Part shown: piece after piece, positions 52,229 through 62,213 of the stretch
Layout of the letters: each line of letters opens with the position of its first letter
How positions within the stretch are numbered: position 1 is the first letter of the stretch
From: Nannochloropsis salina CCMP1776
Lineage: Eukaryota; Sar; Eustigmatophyceae; Eustigmatales; Monodopsidaceae
NCBI GenBank assembly: GCA_004565275.1
Contig: SDOX01000016.1
Location: forward strand, 425,989 to 489,988
DNA: 64,000 nt
Reading direction: 5' to 3'
Program-made: the position numbers and the translations under genes
The notes under the pieces: generated by a model
Seen by the model: the letters and a program-made list of their open reading frames with translations, nothing else
The model's database searches: none
Told to the model about the DNA's origin: nothing

Positions 52229-53662
52229 ATGGGTCGGCTGCAGCAAGTCTACCATTTCCTGAAGCGGAACCGACGCGCCATCGGCCTGATAGCGGGGGCG
52301 TCCGCGGCGGGTTTTGCGGCGTGGCGGATCAAGAGAGTCCTCGATGATTACAAGCGCATAATCAGGGAGCATGACCTGGCACGCTTGGATCAGCACCGGT
52401 ATGTGGCACATCTGGGGGAAATCCTTGTAGTATGGGTGTGGGAAAAAGCCCACCAAACGCAAACTGACTCCCTGCACTGTCTCATTGACAAACCTATCAA
52501 CCGCAGTCTACAGATGCACATGTTACGCTCCCGAGGCGAATGTGTCCCTGCTCTCCTGAATTTCATGCAAACGCTGCGTAAGCGCGTCTATGAAATCGTA
52601 GACGTGACGTCGCCGGTGAAGGCGCTCAAAGCGGGGCGGGGGGGGTTGAGCAAGCAGGAGGAGCAGGCTCTCTGGCACCAGGTGAAAGTGTCGGGATTCT
52701 CACGGTTCTTCTTGGCCTACTACGGCTTTAATCTGCTGAATGTGATGCTCCGGGTCCAGGTGCACATCTTAGGACGGTACGCTTTCGAGGCCTCGCGGCA
52801 GGAAATGCTGCAGGCGGCGCAGAGGGACCAGGAGGAGGGGCAAGGACCACGCGGCGAATTCTGCAGCTTGGGCGATGCTGGCTATGCAGCGACAGGATCA
52901 CCTTCGTTCGGCTCGGACGACAGGTGCAGATTGCTGTCTCTGGTGTATGAGTATTTTCTTGGGGAGGGCTTGCGGCGCCTGAAGGAGGCGGTGGAGGTGG
53001 CCGTCCGCGAGGAGCTCGGGGCCTGGTCCGTGCACGCCAAGATCCACGTGGACTACGCTGAGCTACACGACGCCTTGATGCGCATCCGCCGGCGCCTGGA
53101 GGGCCCGCGTGGCGTGCTCCTGGCCGAGTCTCCTCTGCTCCAGTACGTGCTGGACGCGGCCTCTCAGGCGGAGGAGGATCTGGGACCGCCGGGCAGCAGG
53201 CTGCACGAGATGGTGAATGAGACATGGGATGCCTTTGAAAGCCCCAGCTTTAAGCTGGCCGTGGAGGACTGTCTAGATGTCACATTTCGCGTTTTTCTGG
53301 AGGACCTCTTCCGTTCCCTCTACGCCTCGCCCCCGTCAGCCTCGGGGTCCGCGCGGCCGGGGGCTGATGAGAAGGAGCGCCCTCTGGAGGAGGGCATTGG
53401 GGAAGGTCCAGTGGCTGAAAGGTTGCCGGAGGAGGAAGGATCGGAAGAGGCGAGAGACTCGGACGCCGACAGGGCGGGGGCAGAAGAGAGTAGGCCTCTG
53501 GATCCCCCTCTGGCGAAGCTGATCCCGCACATGAAGAACGCTGCCACGAAGGTTTTTAATGGTGACCCGCAAAACAACGAGTATATTCGTATCACGGCAC
53601 AAAACCGGAGCGTCAATCTCTTGTGTTCCTCCTTCTTCACAATTGAGACGTCTTTTGACTGA
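52229..53662 (+). CDS. PEX3: Peroxin-3 (PEX3)
   Basis: PEX3 is the peroxisome/ER membrane anchor that receives PEX19 with its membrane-protein cargo. From the ATG at 52229 (MGRLQQVYHFLKRNRRAIGL) a membrane helix follows at about 17-32, as in all PEX3. The helical domain has FLAYYGFNLLNVMLRVQVHILGRY, matching the human LLVVLLRVQLNIIGGY, then YFLGEGLRRLKEAVEVAV, LHEMVNETWDAFESPSF and LAKLIPHMKNAATKVF. I propose an intron at 52399-52506 (donor GTATGT, acceptor ACCGCAG). It is 108 nt, free of stops and in phase, so the genomic frame reads through it. Without it the product has 441 residues. A Ser/Glu-rich insert lies near residues 345-400. Confidence 0.9.
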   Translation: MGRLQQVYHFLKRNRRAIGLIAGASAAGFAAWRIKRVLDDYKRIIREHDLARLDQHRYVAHLGEILVVWVWEKAHQTQTDSLHCLIDKPINRSLQMHMLRSRGECVPALLNFMQTLRKRVYEIVDVTSPVKALKAGRGGLSKQEEQALWHQVKVSGFSRFFLAYYGFNLLNVMLRVQVHILGRYAFEASRQEMLQAAQRDQEEGQGPRGEFCSLGDAGYAATGSPSFGSDDRCRLLSLVYEYFLGEGLRRLKEAVEVAVREELGAWSVHAKIHVDYAELHDALMRIRRRLEGPRGVLLAESPLLQYVLDAASQAEEDLGPPGSRLHEMVNETWDAFESPSFKLAVEDCLDVTFRVFLEDLFRSLYASPPSASGSARPGADEKERPLEEGIGEGPVAERLPEEEGSEEARDSDADRAGAEESRPLDPPLAKLIPHMKNAATKVFNGDPQNNEYIRITAQNRSVNLLCSSFFTIETSFD

Positions 53663-54025
53663 AGAAACGGGGTGGGGAGGTTAGAACTGACATTGTGGGT
53701 AGTGATAACAAAAATATGTAATTTAGTCATCCGTAAATTTTCTTCAAAGAAAAATCGCAAAACGATAAGTCAATGGAAATATGCAGTCAACTTTTTGGCA
53801 CACGCAACCAAAGATGTTGGCTATATCGCTTCAGACAGTTCCATCGCATCGAAGGTGGAGGACAGCTCCAGCCGTTGAAGTAGAGTTCTGACTTTTTTCT
53901 TGTATTTTACTCAACCCTTGTTGACACTCATTAACGTCTTTTTTGTGACAACTTCTGATCGTTTAGACGGAGGCGGTACTAAAGCCCAGGTGAGGCTGGG
54001 CTGAGCGTGATAGGCGACTAAAGGG
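53663..54025. other. Intergenic, no gene recognised
   Basis: This lies between PEX3 and the seryl-tRNA synthetase gene on the same strand. It is AT-rich and should hold the PEX3 3' UTR and the next promoter. Confidence 0.5.
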
Positions 54026-55808
54026 ATGTTGCTGGAGTGCTTTACCAAGATACGATTGAGCCTCACTTTTGTGTTAGGCACAATCATGCTTCTGCTGGCA
54101 ACCCGGTCACTCCGTGCATTTCACGCGGTACGTATTTGCAACAAGTTAAGACATCCAAATGTGTCTGTTGATGTCCAATGCGGAATGGAGGATTGCCTGG
54201 TCAGTGACGTCTTAAAACATTATGTCCTGGCGTACTACAGAACCCACAGACAAGCTTCGGTAAAATAAAAAATCCGTTATGTCGGGTGAGCGTTCCTTCC
54301 TCGTCTTACGAACAGCGCGGGCGACGGGATGTGGGTCTCCATGGGGCCGTGCGGATGGCGTCAGGACGGCCCTCGTCTGGTGGGAAGACCCTGGACGTCA
54401 AGCTCGTCACAGAGGAGCCAGACCTGGTCTTGGCCCACCTGAAGGCACGCCGCGCCTCGGATGAGCAGGTATCTAGCGTTTCAGATATTGCAGGTACGAT
54501 ATTATTCGTGTCAAGTCGAGTCGAGCTCCTACGTCAGCTCACAGTCCACATACCATGCATCCAGATTTGTATCTGCGACGAAAAGAGCTGGTTAAAGAGC
54601 AACAGGGCGCTCTCACGCAGCGCAAGTCGTTATCGGCAGAGATCGGAAAGCTAATGCGGGAAAAGCAGGACGCAGAGGCGGCGAAGCTGAAGACGCAAGT
54701 GGAGTACGCAAACAGCGTGGCATCCACGGCGGAGGAGCAGCTGCATCAACTAGAGCGGGAGATGGACTCGCTCATGTTACAGATGCCCAACCTCTTGGAC
54801 GACCGCGTCCCGGACGGCGACGATGAGCTCAACAACGAGGTGGTCCTAGAATGGGGCGTGGAGAGGCGCAAGGTGGGCGAGGGGTACCTCTGGCACGACG
54901 ACATCGCCGCTAAGCTCGGGGGGTACGACCCGGCGGCCGCCGCGAGGCTTTCAGGGGCCCGGTTCAGCGTCTTGAGCGGCCCGCTGGCTCGCCTGGAACG
55001 CGCCATCGTCCAGTTCTTCCTAGACCAGCACACGGCCGAGAACGGGTACCGGGAGGTATCGGTGCCCTACATCGTCAGCCGCTCCACTCTGACGGGCACG
55101 GGGCAGCTCCCCAAGTTCGAGGAGGACCTGTTCGCAGTGAACCACCAGGTAAACGGGGAGGACGCCTTCTTAATACCCACGGCCGAGGTACCCATCACCA
55201 ACCTGCACCGGGACGAGATCCTGGAGGCCACACAGCTTCCCCTCAGCTACGTGGGCCTCACCCCCTGTTTCCGCGCTGAGGCCGGCTCCTATGGCCGAGA
55301 CACCAAGGGGTTGCTTCGGCAGCATCAGTTCCACAAGGTCGAGCTAGTCAAGATCACCACGCCCGAGCAAAGCGACGCCGAGCACGAGGCCCTGACACGG
55401 GATGCGGAGGAGTGCCTCCGGCTCTTGGAGCTGCCTTACAGGAAGGTACGCTTGTGCTCGGGGGACATCGGCTTCGCGGCCGCCCACTGCTACGACCTGG
55501 AGGTCTGGCTGCCCGCCCAACAGACTTACAGGGAGATCGCTTCCTGTTCCAATTGCCGAGACTTCCAGGCCCGGCGCATGGCCTTGCGGTATCGGCCAGC
55601 CCCCTTGGGAGCAGCCAAAGAAGCGGGGAAAGGGAAGAAAAGCACGGTGCTCTGCCACACGATCAACGGCTCGGGTCTGGCCGTTGGGCGGACGCTGGTT
55701 GCTATCCTGGAGAACTGCCAGGAGGAAGACGGCTCCGTCAGGTTGCCTGAGGTGCTAGTTCCCTACATGGGAGGGACGACAAAGCTGGAGCCCGTAGCGA
55801 AGAAGTGA
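54026..55808 (+). CDS. Seryl-tRNA synthetase, bacterial type, plastid-targeted
   Basis: This enzyme charges tRNA-Ser in the organelle. Three exons, 54026-54127, 54316-54493 and 54565-55808, give 507 residues. Exon 1 is a bipartite targeting peptide (LSLTFVLGTIMLLLATRSLRAFHA) with the Phe at the junction, spliced in phase to the mature part. The enzyme starts KTLDVKLVTEEPDLVLAHLK followed by a long coiled-coil arm, as in bacterial SerRS. Class II motif 2 is SYVGLTPCFRAEAGSYGRDT, and motif 3 is INGSGLAVGRTLVAILEN. LIPTAEVPITNLHRDEIL, SCSNCRDFQARRMALRYR and VLVPYMGG confirm the family. The ATG at 54555 inside the acceptor of exon 3 would drop the start of the arm and is not used. Confidence 0.96.
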
Positions 55809-55966
55809 GAGGGCCGCGGGCAGCTGGGGGAGCAAGAGGGAACACGAGGGTGGGATCGGGGGGGGGACGCGCAGAGCGGATTCTGAAAGCAAAGAAAAGC
55901 ACCGAGACTTATTGATACGAGCTACAATGCCAAACACTTTTTCCTCGCTCGTCTGTGTCTTTTCCG

Positions 55967-56992
55967 TCATCTCGCCCACTTGGGCTTATGCTTTTGTTGC
56001 CTCGCTCTGTACATACCCTTGCGCCCGGCCTTCTTGGTCTCCTGAATCGCCAAGAACTTTCTCTTTGAGTACCTCCGAACACCACGGTCTGCCAGAATCT
56101 CATCCACAAAAGTGCGCTTTCGGTCTCGCCGCGGCATGCGAGCATGCATGGGATCCATCCGGCCCTCGATGACGGTGCCCACCTGAAAATCTGGAGCCAG
56201 CCCCTCCAGCCCCTTGTAGAAACGCTTCGGGTCCATGTAGTTGCGCATCAACAGCATTTTCGCGTCTTGTTCTCGCTCTTTATCCCTTTCGTACACGCCT
56301 TGAGTGGTCTTCATCCCTGTTATACCGCCCCCGGCATCCTTTCTGTGAAGGACTGCACCAGAGTTGACCTTTCTCGGCATTTGTGCAGCTGTATCGGCCT
56401 TCAGTAGAAGGGAAGATTGTTTTGACGCGGCCACTTGCTTGGCGTTCGGGACTACCATTGCCTTCTGTGTTTTGCCAAGTTTTTCAAATTGAAAATAGGA
56501 CGGTGTCGGGAGACCAGTCTCAAAGCGCATATTGCCCAGTCGTGACGCGCCCTGCGCGAGCCTCCGTTGCTTCGGTAATAGGGCATGGGAAGGTGCAGAG
56601 TCGAATAAGATCATGCCGTTGCCGCTGTCTTCTTCTGACTCATCATCATGAATGGGTTTCTCGCCCATCTGTGCGTCTGCTCGATCTCCCGGCGAACTCT
56701 TTTCAACTGATTTGTTTATTGCCTGTAGGGAAGAAGGATGGCGATGAAAAAATGCAATACGCTTACTCATATTGTGTTTCCCTATGGCTTCTGTAAAAAG
56801 CGTCGTATCCATCTTATAAAATATACAATCATGACGAAGCTGAAAAACAATTCGCATTTGGTTTGTTGTTGCATTGCTCTCGCCCTCTGCCATCAATATC
56901 TTGCCTCGATGTACACGGCCACTTACCTCCTCAGGCGGCTTGCCGTCCTGTCGCTGCTTTACCACTTTTGGCTTTCGTTTCTTGAACACCAT
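55967..56992 (-). CDS. FCF2/DNTTIP2-like 18S rRNA processing protein
   Basis: Fcf2 acts in the small-subunit processome at early pre-rRNA cuts. Two exons, 56927-56992 and 55967-56722, give 273 residues. The C-terminal 110 residues are the Fcf2 domain: LLMRNYMDPKRFYKGLEGLA, DFQVGTVIEGRMD, RRDRKRTFVDEILADRGVR and RYSKRKFLAIQE. The start MVFKKRKPKVVKQRQDGK is basic. The 204-nt intron (donor GTAAGTG, acceptor CCCTACAG) has no stop in this frame, so the genomic frame reads through it; its translation shows no conserved feature. An upstream extension beyond 56992 begins at a TTG and is ignored. The middle of the protein is poorly structured. Confidence 0.9.
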   Translation of the reverse strand: MVFKKRKPKVVKQRQDGKPPEEVSGRVHRGKILMAEGESNATTNQMRIVFQLRHDCIFYKMDTTLFTEAIGKHNMSKRIAFFHRHPSSLQAINKSVEKSSPGDRADAQMGEKPIHDDESEEDSGNGMILFDSAPSHALLPKQRRLAQGASRLGNMRFETGLPTPSYFQFEKLGKTQKAMVVPNAKQVAASKQSSLLLKADTAAQMPRKVNSGAVLHRKDAGGGITGMKTTQGVYERDKEREQDAKMLLMRNYMDPKRFYKGLEGLAPDFQVGTVIEGRMDPMHARMPRRDRKRTFVDEILADRGVRRYSKRKFLAIQETKKAGRKGMYRARQQKHKPKWAR

Positions 56993-57225
56993 TTCTTCCA
57001 CAGCTGGACGACTGAGTGCGTCATGTATGGAAAATATGGAGGGATGTTTTGAGAAATCATGCAGGGATGCGTGCTCTCTTATACAGACAAGGCAAGGAAG
57101 CAATGAGCGTCCGGACTGCGGTGAGGTTATGTTACATTGCGATTTTTCGTTAGAATGTTTGACTCACAAACAACATGTGAGGTACTTTTCGATACACAGG
57201 AGGGGTTTAAACAAGATTTTAGTCC

Positions 57226-59553
57226 CTAATTTTCCCGCGCACACTCTAGCATCGTGATGAGACCACCCAGCAAGGGCTTCTGTGACATCACACGTAGACC
57301 GGCCTGACGAGCGAGACTTGCCACGTCCTGATTGTAAACACAACCCTTACCACCGTAACGCGCGACAAAACCGGCCGTCACGTCTTGGTATGCGGCCACA
57401 GGTAGCAAATTACTGCGACTGTTTTCCAGGAGCAACACTCTTCCCGATACAGCCTTGCACACGCGCGCCATTTCCTTCAAGGCTTTGGCAGGGTCCAGGT
57501 ACACACAGAGGGAAAATGTATCGCAGACACAATCAAAGCTTTCATCGGCGAAATTCATCTTGGCCACATCCATTTCATGGAAGCGAACGGCGTCGGGCCC
57601 CAGGTTCAGGAAAGCCGCCTTTGACCGGGCCTCGCGTAGCATGCCAGGACTCAGGTCGATGGCGTCGAGGGAGACGGCGGGCGCGCTCCCGGAACCGAAC
57701 TCGTAGAAAGGAAGATTTAAACCCGTGCCAACTCCGCACTCCAAAATATGCCCGCGGGCTAGCCCGATCAAGTCCTTACGCGCGGCGTCGAGGCCCAGGA
57801 AGCGGGCAGCGTCCCCCCCGTCCAAGCCGTCGTAGGAGGATGCGTACTCGTCATAGGCTCCCTTCAGCGACTGGCTTGCCGTCACAGACGCCGAGGGGAT
57901 ATCGAAGATGTTCCCGGCAAGCGCTGGAGACGACGACCGTTGGCATCCAAGCAGGAGCCCTCCTGCCAGCGTGGCGAGAGAGGAGCCCGCCCCCGAGAGC
58001 GCCTGAGCGCGCGAGGCCCTGACTGGGGCGGTTCCCGGCCTAGCGAGCCTTTGCGGTGTGGGGGGCGTCATGGAGAGCCTGGTAGAGCTCGCCCGCAGGG
58101 GTGTTTGAGTGTCATCCGCCTTCTCCGACGGACCTGTCACCTGCGACGCGGGCCCCCCGCGGAGGCTTGCAGCCCGGCCCTCCGACTCCCCGCCCGCGAG
58201 GCGAGGGGGAAGGACCTGGTATTGCAGCAGCCGTAGACTCATGCCCGCCTGGTCGATCGGGATCTTTCGCTTGGCTTTCATCCGCAAGGCGCGCGTCACG
58301 TCCGGGTTCCCTGAGAGCAGGAAGGCTTCCGCCTCCCCGGCCTCGCGCTTCAGGAAGCGGCCCAGAGCCTCCCAGCTCTCCCTCGCCCCCTCGTTCAGCC
58401 GCAGGTCCCAGGGCGGGTTACACACCACCAAGTTCGGCTTCCGCGCCACCGAGCCGTCCAGACGATGATCCGCCACGTCCTGGTTGCTGAAGATGATGTC
58501 GTGGAAGACGCCCGCCGAGCCCGCGTCCCGCTTGGCCAGCTCCACGGCCGCCGGGTGCCAGTCGTTACCCAGGATAGGGAGCGGGGCGCGCTCCAGCTCC
58601 TGCGCCTTGGCCTCGCGGACGAGCCGCCGGAGTAGGGCTAGGTCCGTGTCCGGCCACCGCGCCGGCGTCAGGACCGCCAGGTCCCCCTCCCGCTTCAGGC
58701 GCATGAGGCCGGGCGCCAGCCTCCTCGCCATGAGCGCGGCCTCGATGGCCAGAGTCCCGGACCCGCACATGGGGTCCATCAGCACGTGCCTCTCTGGGTC
58801 GTAGCCGGCCAGCATCAAGACGGCCGCCGCCGTGGTCTCGCGCAGGGAGGACTTGTGCATTTGCTGCCTGTACCCGCGTTTGTGCAGAGAGCCCGGCCCG
58901 CTCAAGCTCCGGTACAGCCAAGCCTCGTCCCGCTGCAAAAAGAGAACAAGGGGCAAGACGGGGTCCTTCGCGTCCACGCTGGGACGCCGGCCGCCCGACC
59001 GCTCGCGAAAGGAATCGACCAGGGCGTTTTTGACCGTCAGGGAGGAGAAGTGGGTGTGTGCGATGTCTGTCGCCACCTCCCCCCCACCCAGGACGCAACT
59101 CACGGCAACGCTATCCTCCACGCTCATCGCTTCCAGCCATGCAACACGCCGCACCATATCGTACAGGTCCTGTCGATTACAAATCCCTCGCTGCCGCACC
59201 ATGAGCTGCCACACTCCGTTTGCGGTACGGCTCCAAAGCAGGGCGCGGTAGGCCGCCTCCTCCGTACCCAGGAACGCACATCCCCGCTTCTGGACTTCCA
59301 CCTCGGCAGCACCAATTTGCGTTGACAACAATTCTTGACCCAGTACCGTCGCAAGCCCGCCCGAACACGGGGCAAAGTAGTGTTTCAGAGGTGGGTGGCC
59401 TGAAAAAGCCTGAGCCCGGTCGAAGAGGGCGAGGGGGAGCAGGGAGGCTAAGAGGGCCTTTATCGGCCTCCAGGGCCCCCGAAATTGATATGGCGGCATA
59501 CAGAAATTGCGCAAGGCCTCCCCACAGCCCTCGCCTCCTGTACGGGTAAACAT
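57226..59553 (-). CDS. RlmL-like rRNA guanine-N2 methyltransferase fused to a UbiE-like methyltransferase, plastid
   Basis: One uninterrupted frame of 775 residues. Residues 1-50 are a signal peptide ending AQA|FSGHPP, a strong plastid junction; ATG 59499 is an alternative start. Residues 57-450 resemble RlmL/THUMP-type enzymes: HYFAPCSGGLATVLGQEL, the THUMP region, HKRGYRQQMHKSSLRETTAA, motif I DPMCGSGTLAIEAALMA (260-276) and the catalytic NPPW (379-382), typical of guanine-N2 methylation. Residues 451-560 are a Ser/Ala/Pro/Gly-rich linker with a hydrophobic patch (about 519-536). Residues about 565-775 are a second class I methyltransferase (YDEYASSYD; motif I HILECGVGTGLNLPFY; IDLSPGMLREA; FDCVCDTFSLCVY) of UbiE-like type with unknown substrate. 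Transcript splitting has not been excluded. Confidence 0.85.
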   Translation of the reverse strand: MFTRTGGEGCGEALRNFCMPPYQFRGPWRPIKALLASLLPLALFDRAQAFSGHPPLKHYFAPCSGGLATVLGQELLSTQIGAAEVEVQKRGCAFLGTEEAAYRALLWSRTANGVWQLMVRQRGICNRQDLYDMVRRVAWLEAMSVEDSVAVSCVLGGGEVATDIAHTHFSSLTVKNALVDSFRERSGGRRPSVDAKDPVLPLVLFLQRDEAWLYRSLSGPGSLHKRGYRQQMHKSSLRETTAAAVLMLAGYDPERHVLMDPMCGSGTLAIEAALMARRLAPGLMRLKREGDLAVLTPARWPDTDLALLRRLVREAKAQELERAPLPILGNDWHPAAVELAKRDAGSAGVFHDIIFSNQDVADHRLDGSVARKPNLVVCNPPWDLRLNEGARESWEALGRFLKREAGEAEAFLLSGNPDVTRALRMKAKRKIPIDQAGMSLRLLQYQVLPPRLAGGESEGRAASLRGGPASQVTGPSEKADDTQTPLRASSTRLSMTPPTPQRLARPGTAPVRASRAQALSGAGSSLATLAGGLLLGCQRSSSPALAGNIFDIPSASVTASQSLKGAYDEYASSYDGLDGGDAARFLGLDAARKDLIGLARGHILECGVGTGLNLPFYEFGSGSAPAVSLDAIDLSPGMLREARSKAAFLNLGPDAVRFHEMDVAKMNFADESFDCVCDTFSLCVYLDPAKALKEMARVCKAVSGRVLLLENSRSNLLPVAAYQDVTAGFVARYGGKGCVYNQDVASLARQAGLRVMSQKPLLGGLITMLECAREN

Positions 59554-59720
59554 GTATCATTTGTTAGGTTTGCCGAGCGCCTGGCGCTGTGTTGAAGATG
59601 GAATGGGCGACATCGCTCTGTTCCACGACCCCGCAACCCTGTGTGTCTTCACACGCTGACGCCTGACGTGCCAAAGTATTGCACAGGGCGCCTGTGACCT
59701 TAAAAGACAAGGAGTCACAC
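59554..59720. promoter_or_regulatory. Bidirectional promoter region of two plastid RNA-modification genes
   Basis: Only 167 bp separate the starts of the methyltransferase fusion (minus) and the DusA-like gene (plus). A shared control region for two predicted plastid RNA-modification enzymes is likely. Confidence 0.5.
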
Positions 59721-61113
59721 ATGTGCGGATCGATCCCACAAACAAAGAGGAGCAGGAGCCCCAATTTAATCGTAATCAAGACGGCTTCCATCTTTACCTT
59801 CATCGCTGTGATGACGGGCGCACCTGGTGCGGCCAGGAGTACTGCAGCATTTGTGCAACATCATGGCCGGATGTCCAAAAATTGGAGGGTGTCAACGAGT
59901 GTAGCTAGGATAATGACGTCAAGCTCGACGCGTAGAAGAGGAGCCTCACAGGAGGATGGAGGAAGTGAGGGCCCGGACGAGCGGGTCAGTCTGGCCCCCA
60001 TGATGGAGTACACCGACAGGTAGGCGCGCGTGCACTCGTAGGATGGAACGTCTCGTTTGCTTTGAAGCCACAGCTAAGACTTTTATCCAACGTTATAGAC
60101 ATCTTCGGTTCTTGCTGCGCCTCCTTTCTAAGCGCATGGTTTTGTACACGGAGATGATTACCGCACCAACCCTGTACCACAACGAGGAAAGCCGCGACCG
60201 CTTTCTGCGCTTCAACAGCCCGGCCGAGCACCCCGTGGTGCTCCAACTTGGTGGTTCTGATCCTGGACAGCTGGCAGAAGCCAGCCGCCTCGCCTCTCCC
60301 TACAAGTACAACGCGATGAACCTGAACTGCGGATGCCCGAGTGAGAGGGTCTCTGGCAAGGGCTGCTTCGGGGCCGCTTTGATGCGCGAGCCCGAGCGCG
60401 TCGCAGAGCTTTGTACGGCCATGAGCGAGGGAAGCCGGGGCAAGATTCCTGTCACGGTGAAGTGCAGGATAGGGGTCGATGATGACGACAGCTACGAGCA
60501 GCTCGCACATTTCGTGGAGACCGTCTCGGGCGCGTCGCCAGTTCGCCACTTTTTGGTGCACGCCCGGAAGGCGATCCTGGGCGGGCTCTCCCCTGATCAG
60601 AATCGGAGGGTCCCCCCCCTGAAGTACCCCTTCGTCTACCGGCTGAGTCGGGAATTCCCGCACCTCCGCTTCACCCTCAATGGCGGGGTGCTCTCCTACG
60701 AGGACGTGGCCGAGCACCTGCGGGAAGGAGTGCACGGCGTCATGATCGGGCGCGCCGTCGTTGCCCGTCCCTTCTACTGGAGCGACGTGGACGCACGCGT
60801 GTTCGGGTCAGCGGATGGGAACCCGGGTCTGACGAGGAGGGAGGTTCTGGACAGGTATGGGGCCTACGCGCAGGAGGAGGAAGCGAGGGGGGGGCCGAGG
60901 ATGCGTCGCTTGCTCATTAAGCCTGTGCACAATTTATTCGCGGGGGAGCCAATGGGGAAGCGCTTCCGCGCAACGTTAGACCAAGCCTTGCTGGAGCCGT
61001 CTCTGGATGTCCGGCAGGTGCTAGAGCGAGCCACTGCCGTGATGCCAGCGGCCCTTCTGGAGGTGCTACCGGGATCGGCGGCCATCCCTGCTCCCGAGGC
61101 TGTCAGACATTAG
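59721..61113 (+). CDS. dusA: tRNA-dihydrouridine synthase, DusA type, plastid-targeted
   Basis: DusA-type flavoenzymes reduce uridines in the tRNA D-loop. Two exons, 59721-60019 and 60099-61113, give 437 residues. The splice restores SLAPMMEYTDR|HLRFLLRLLSK, the family's start (APM.DWTDRH.R). The FMN barrel contains LYTEMITAPTL, HPVVLQLGGSDPGQL, MNLNCGCPSERVSGKGCFGAAL with the catalytic Cys in the GCF loop, VTVKCRIGVDD, FLVHARKAILGGLSPDQNR and LNGGVLSYEDV, then MIGRAVVARPF. The first 95 residues form a presequence with a hydrophobic core (ASIFTFIAVMTGAPGAA) and an Ala-Phe site (STAAFVQ), pointing to the plastid. Bacterial DusA has about 330 residues; the presequence explains the extra length. 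Confidence 0.95.
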
Positions 61114-62213
61114 GACGTAAATACATTCTGGCGGGGACGGACGGATTGTCGGGAAGTTCATAGAGCAAAGATGTTTTATACGAGAACGATATCAAAGTAC
61201 CAGACGCGTGCATCTCCCCTCGCATGCAGTTTTATGTTTTTTTAATCACCTTCACAGACAATTGGCTGACGGGGGAAGGAGTGGACACAATTGCTTGCCA
61301 CATTTGACAAGGTCCACGTCCTGAAAGCTGCTCGTTTGCGCATATCTGCTTCTCACACACGGGCTCCCCTTACCTATTTAGGCTGTCACAGGAAATTATA
61401 ACCGCTTTTGTGCACATAGGGTCTTGAAGTGAGAGTAGTAGCCTTCTGTTCTGGACAAATTTTCACTCTTTAGACACTCTTGCTTCTACTTGACCATCAA
61501 CAGTCTCCGCCCCTTCCCTAGCAGGCCTTGGAGCCTGGTAAGTTGGGCCGCAGTCGAGTGTTTGAGATGGTGATAGCCTTCTTCGTAGAAAACACACATG
61601 GAATTTACTCGGGCACACGCACTGTCGCCATTGCTGTCACCCTCTTTATCCATGCTTCCGCGCCTTTTCAACTCCCGCGAGGCCTCTCCTTACTTTGTTC
61701 GTTCTCGCATCAGCGACTCGTGCGTGTATGCTCCGCACTTTTCCGTCCTGGCTGGTACTGCGTAGGATACTTTAGTGTATTTTTATTTCCTGCGTGCAAC
61801 GTACAAATGCACGGCTGCTTCGGGCGGCGGGCATTAGAGTCATGGATGTGACAACATCCACTCTGTCAACAGCAACCCCCCTCGGCCCGTGCCTTTTTTG
61901 ATTCTATGCGTCAGGACGCACACACACATCAAAATTGAGAAGGCTCTTCTCCTATTCGATCCGACGTACCCTCCCACAAGGGACCAAATCACATGCTCCC
62001 CCATTATTTGCATTTTCGCGAGCATTTTTCAGCCTAGATCTTTGGTCTTTTAATTCTTACATTGTCCTAACAATAATATGCAAACAAAAAGACCCACGGG
62101 CGGGAGAGCGATTCATGCATCGAGTCACCACGGCCTCGAGTACAAAGGCCTAGACCCATCTGATGTGTCAGCTCATACACGTATCGTCATCCTCCCGTTG
62201 TGGATGTTTTCAT
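61114..62213. other. Convergent intergenic stretch, no gene recognised
   Basis: This 1.1 kb lies between the ends of the DusA-like and GH8 genes and is long for a convergent gap here. A TTG-started 61-codon minus frame at 61486-61671 is the only coding-like piece, with no ATG before Met7 and no family features. Confidence 0.4.

Noticed and set aside
57282-58022. 246-codon plus-strand open frame rich in Arg and Pro
   Set aside because: Antisense to the methyltransferase fusion; Arg/Pro richness is typical of shadow frames in GC-rich DNA.
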